Assembly: GCF_963583255.1 (NCBI RefSeq)
Contig: NC_084806.1
Span: forward strand, 17,960,317-18,024,316
DNA from: Pyrus communis
Lineage: Eukaryota > Streptophyta > Magnoliopsida > Rosales > Rosaceae
Length of the DNA stretch: 64,000 bases
Reading direction: 5' to 3'
Below the pieces are notes generated by a model. It was not told the DNA's origin, did not search any database, and saw only the letters and a list, made by a program, of their open reading frames with translations. The position numbers were made by a program, and so were the translations under genes. Of this stretch, positions 60,294-64,000 are shown piece after piece; the stretch's first letter is position 1, and each line of letters opens with the position of its first letter.

Positions 60294-60379
60294 CATGCAT
60301 TCAAAATTTGGTTGGTTAAGAAAGGTAACACTGAAATAATGTTTTTGTCATATTAGAGTCTAACATGGTTTTCATTCCT

Positions 60380-63300
60380 CAAAATTCATGGTGGTTTCAC
60401 ACTGGTTGTTCAATCCATATAAAGAATTCATTGCAGGGATTTCAAAACCAGAATGGGACAAGTAAGGAGGTCTACAATGTGTTTGTTGGAAATAGGAATA
60501 AAGTGGTAGTTGAAGTTATTAGCAGAATTATGTTAAGACTGTCATCTGGTTTTATTTTAATTTTGAACAATGTATTGTATGTTCCTTCAATAAGAAGGAA
60601 CTTGTTTTTAGTTACTCAGTTTGTCAATGATGGTTTTTCATATATTGGTGATGTTAATCAAATTCAGTTTTTTTATTCAAAACCAGCATGACAATCCAAT
60701 TGGTTATGCATTCCCAAATGGAGATCTTTGGCAAATCCAATGCACATATTATGAAGAATGTCTCAATCTTGAACATTCAATCTCGAAACATATGCTTGTT
60801 AATGAGAAATCTTCAATGTTGTGGCATAGAAGGCTAGGGCATATATCAAAAGAGAAAATGTTGAGACTAATTAAGAATGGCGTATTGTCAAATATCAATT
60901 TTGATGACTTTAAGGAATGCATAGACTGGTATAAGGGCAAAACTACCAATACAAGTAACAAAAAGAAAGCCACATGAAGCAATGATCTCTTGGAGATCAT
61001 TCATACAGATGTGTGTGGTCCATTCCCAACAAAAACAATATGTGCAAATTCATATATTGTTCTCCTTATTGATGATTTCTCAAGACACATTTGTATTTGA
61101 TTTCAGAAAAATCTCAAGTTTTAAATTGTTTTAAAGTTTTCAAAATTGAAGTGGAAAGACAATTGGGAAAACATAACAAGGTTGTAAGATCCGATCGTGG
61201 AGGAGAGTTTTATGGTAAGTACACTGAAAGTGGACAACACATGGGTCCTTTTGCCTTATATCTACAACAAAATGGTATTGTATCATAGTACACTACCCCA
61301 GGAACACCATTTCAGAATGGTGTAGCAGAAAGAAAAAATAGGACTCTCTAAGATATGGTGAGAAGTATGTTTTCTCAATCACATTTGCCTAAATTATTGT
61401 GGGGGGAAGCAATCAAAACTGTCAATGACATATTCAATAGAGTGCCTACAAAAGCTGTTGAGGTTACTCCGTTTGAAGTTTGGACAGGGTGAATGCCAAG
61501 CTTATCCCATTTTCACACATGAGGGTGTCAATGTGAGGCTAGATTATACAATCCAAATGAAAAGAAATTGGATTTGAAGACAACTAGTTGTTATTTTATT
61601 GGTTATACAGAAAGTCAAAAGGTTACAAATTTTACTGTCCTCATTCATACACCAGAATAGTAGAAAGTCATAATGCTAAGTTCATTGAAAGTGTCGGTGA
61701 AACATGTGTTCCAAGTAATCACTCTAGTGTTTTTGAAGAGAGAAATGAAGAAATTGCATAACTAAACAATAGTTATGTGATACATCAATCCTTGTCACCA
61801 TTGGCAGCTACAGGAACCACTGCAACTTCATTTTCCAGCAACAATACCACAACACCACTTAACAGTGGTAATGTGGCATCTGCAGCACTTTACAAGAGGC
61901 TCTAACAAGCATTTAGCCTCCATTAACTGTGCTTCCAGATGCTGCATTGACTTCTCAAGTATCAATAGTTGTCCAACCATAATTAGGCTTGGATCACCCT
62001 TCACAGTTATGAGAAAGTCTACTAGAGCTAGAAAATCAATCATACCAGATGACTATATGGTCTATTTGCAAGAAATGAAGTATGATATTGGTGATGAGGA
62101 TGACCCAACAAACTACAAAGAGGCCATGGAAAGCTCTAATTCTGGTATGTGGGATGCTGCAATGGAAGATGAGTTAGATCCATGTCCAGAAACAATGTCT
62201 GGACCTTGGTTGAAAATGCAGAAAATATGAAATCAATAGGCTGCAAGTGGGTTTTTAAAACCAAACGTGACTCACAAGGAAATGTGGAACTATTCAAAGC
62301 TAGATTGGTGGCCAATGATAAACTTAGAGAAAATGAGTAAAGTATAATGAAACTTTTTCACCTGTGTTAACTAAAGACTCTTTCAGAGTTATTATGGCAT
62401 TGATTGCACATTTTAATCTTGAATTCATCAAATGGATGTAAAAACAGCATTTCTGAATGGTGATTTAGATGAACCTATTTGTATGAAGCAGCCATTTGGA
62501 TTCATTGAAAGGGAGAATGAGCAATGGGTCTACAAATTGAACAAGTCTATTTATGGCTTCAAACAAGCATCAAGACAATGGTACAAAAAGTTTGATCAAG
62601 TTGTGATAGCTTTTGGTTTTGCAGAAAACAAAATTGACAATTGCATCTACATGAGAATGGTGATGATATTTTACTTGCAAGTACCAGTATTAACTTATTG
62701 AATGAAACCAAGAATTTTTTGTTCAGTCATTTTGATATGAAGGATATGGGATCATCTCATTATGTCTTGGGTATTGAAATTGTTAGAAACAGGTCTCAAC
62801 GAACTGTAGGAATGGCACAAAAGGCTTACATTAAGAAAATGTTAAAAATGTTCAATATGGAGCACTGTGGTGATGGTGAATTACCTATTGGTAAAGCTGA
62901 CAGACTTTCTTTAAAACAGTGTCCCATTATTGATCATGACATACAAGTAATGAAGGATAAACCTTATGCATCTCTAGTTGGCAGTGTCATGTAAGCACAA
63001 GTGTGCACAATACCTGATTTGGCATTTGCATTGAGTGTTTTACAAAAGTTTCAATCGAATCCTGGTGTGGCTCATTGGAATGCTAGAAATAAGGTTCTTA
63101 GGTATCTGAAAAGAATACAAGGTCATGTATTATGCTACAATAATGTTGATAATTTGGAATTAGTATGCTAGACAGATGCAGATCTTGGAGGGCGTGTGGA
63201 TGACAGAATGTCAACTAGTGGATATATTTTCATGTTTGCTGGAGGTGCGGTGTCATGAAGAAGTAAGAAACAACAAACAAGAGTTGTGTCAACAATGGAG

Positions 63301-63645
63301 TCTGAATACATTGGTTGCTTTAAGGCAATGAGACAGTCAAATTGGTTGAAAATTTTACTACATCACATGAAGGTAGTGAGGAGCATTAAGAGACCACTAA
63401 ATATATATTGTGACAACACTTCTGTAGTATTCTTTACCAAGAACAACAAGAGATCAGAAGCCTCGAGACTTATGGATATCAAGTACTTGAAAGTGCAGGA
63501 TCAAGTTAGAGATGGGGTTATAGACATTGAGCATGTTAGTACTCATGAAATGGTGGCAGATCCATTGACAAAAGCACTGAATGTCACTACATTTAACAAG
63601 CATGTGATGAAGATGGGATTGCAATCTTCAATGGACCATAAGTAA
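60380..63645 (+). pseudogene. Copia pol (protease, integrase, reverse transcriptase, RNase H), multiply broken
   Basis: Protease: WWFHTGCSIH at 60387-60418, where the catalytic Asp of the D(S/T)G motif is His. Pre-integrase: WHRRLGHISKEK with the later C..C motif read as CIDWYKG (one Cys lost), 60820-60945. Integrase: HTDVCGPF, VVRSDRGGEF and GVAERKN at about 61000-61345, with stops between. Reverse transcriptase: MDVKTAFLNGDLDEPICMKQ at 62432 onward, then VYKLNKSIYGFKQASRQWY; the YVDD box is partly deleted and only DDILLAS remains near 62660. RNase H: DADLGGRVDDRMSTSGY with an upstream TAG, STMESEYIG, and the DIEHV..HEMVADPLTKAL end, closing with TAA at 63643-63645. The RT-after-integrase order identifies Ty1/copia. 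Confidence 0.88.
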
Positions 63646-63841
63646 TGTGGGAGCAAGGTATTATAGATCTAAATCTTGCTATTTTGTGTTTAATAAAGTT
63701 GATGAATTGTATTGAGTTGATTAATTTCACTTGTAATGCAAAATACAAATTACTGAGTATATTATTTACTTAAAATGAATCTTTGCAAAGTTAATGAAGA
63801 AGAGATGTTCATAACATCTTAGGACAAAAAATGTGGGAGTG

Positions 63842-64000
63842 TGTTAGTATACTATTATGATCCCAAGTAATAATGTTCCTCAATGTCAGCATTCACAATA
63901 TATTGTATTTGTTTACTGATCTTGGAGAACTAGTACATAAATTAGTATTATGCTTCTCTTAGGTTTTACAAATACAATGTTTTAGTTAGAAAGTTCTTAA
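63842..64000 (+). repeat. Start of the copia 3' LTR (cut by window end)
   Basis: TGTTAGTATACT follows the polypurine-like tract AAAAAATGTGGGAGTG at 63826-63841. Only 159 bases are visible. Confidence 0.5.

Larger units (their letters stand above)
58295..64000 (+). mobile_element. Degenerate Ty1/copia retrotransposon, cut by the right end of the window
   Basis: A putative 5' LTR (58295-58832, TGTTGG...TTTACA) is followed after two bases by an initiator tRNA-Met primer-binding site (TGGTATCAGAGCC, 58835-58847). Gag then pol domains follow in copia order (protease, integrase, reverse transcriptase, RNase H), all with stops and frameshifts. A polypurine-like AAAAAATGTGGGAGTG precedes a TGTTAG start at 63842. 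The visible 3' LTR start does not resemble the putative 5' LTR, so one boundary may be wrong or the element is mosaic. Confidence 0.8.

Overview
This window looks like eudicot nuclear DNA: AT-rich, spliced plant genes, long introns and dense nested retrotransposons. A Rosaceae (apple/pear type) origin is my guess from the look of the genes and repeats, not something proven here. I see no prokaryotic features, no CRISPR array, and no rRNA or tRNA gene.

Layout. Bases 1-17,177 are a nest of transposable elements. They comprise the 3' end of one LTR element (internal region plus a 2.55 kb LTR, 1-4289), the remains of a minus-strand Ty3/gypsy element (gag at 7970-8509, putative LTR copies at 4290-6141 and 15735-16146), a complete non-coding LTR element inserted into it (9157-14627), and a hAT-type DNA transposon (4573-6003) carrying a decayed ubiquitin-eL40 gene copy. 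Bases 17,178-24,504 (minus strand) hold an intact 14-exon galacturonokinase gene. A single-exon SAUR gene lies divergently at 26,067-26,561. Bases 26,562-35,013 are intergenic DNA and repeats: a (CT)n microsatellite, a long-arm MITE, and a degenerate repeat split by another LTR. From 35,014 to 55,433 lies a wrecked plastid isoamylase 1 (ISA1) gene on the plus strand. Its introns host a gypsy-type element (36,995-43,905), a 2.5 kb solo LTR with a clean 5-bp target duplication (44,381-46,913) and a complete 342-bp TRIM (52,890-53,231). The last 5.7 kb is a degenerate Ty1/copia element running off the right end.

Function. The two genes that look functional are unrelated: one salvages galacturonic acid from cell-wall turnover and the other is a small auxin-response protein. 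The isoamylase locus has lost its 5' end and at least one internal exon, has three frameshifts and three premature stops, and carries an Arg-to-Cys change beside the catalytic nucleophile. It should be annotated as a pseudogene even though many exons align well.

I found no novel multi-gene system. The items most worth checking are the ubiquitin-eL40 copy inside a hAT element with an empty-site copy in the same window, the CATGCA-rich LTR promoters, the GC-AG intron in galacturonokinase, and the complete TRIM.
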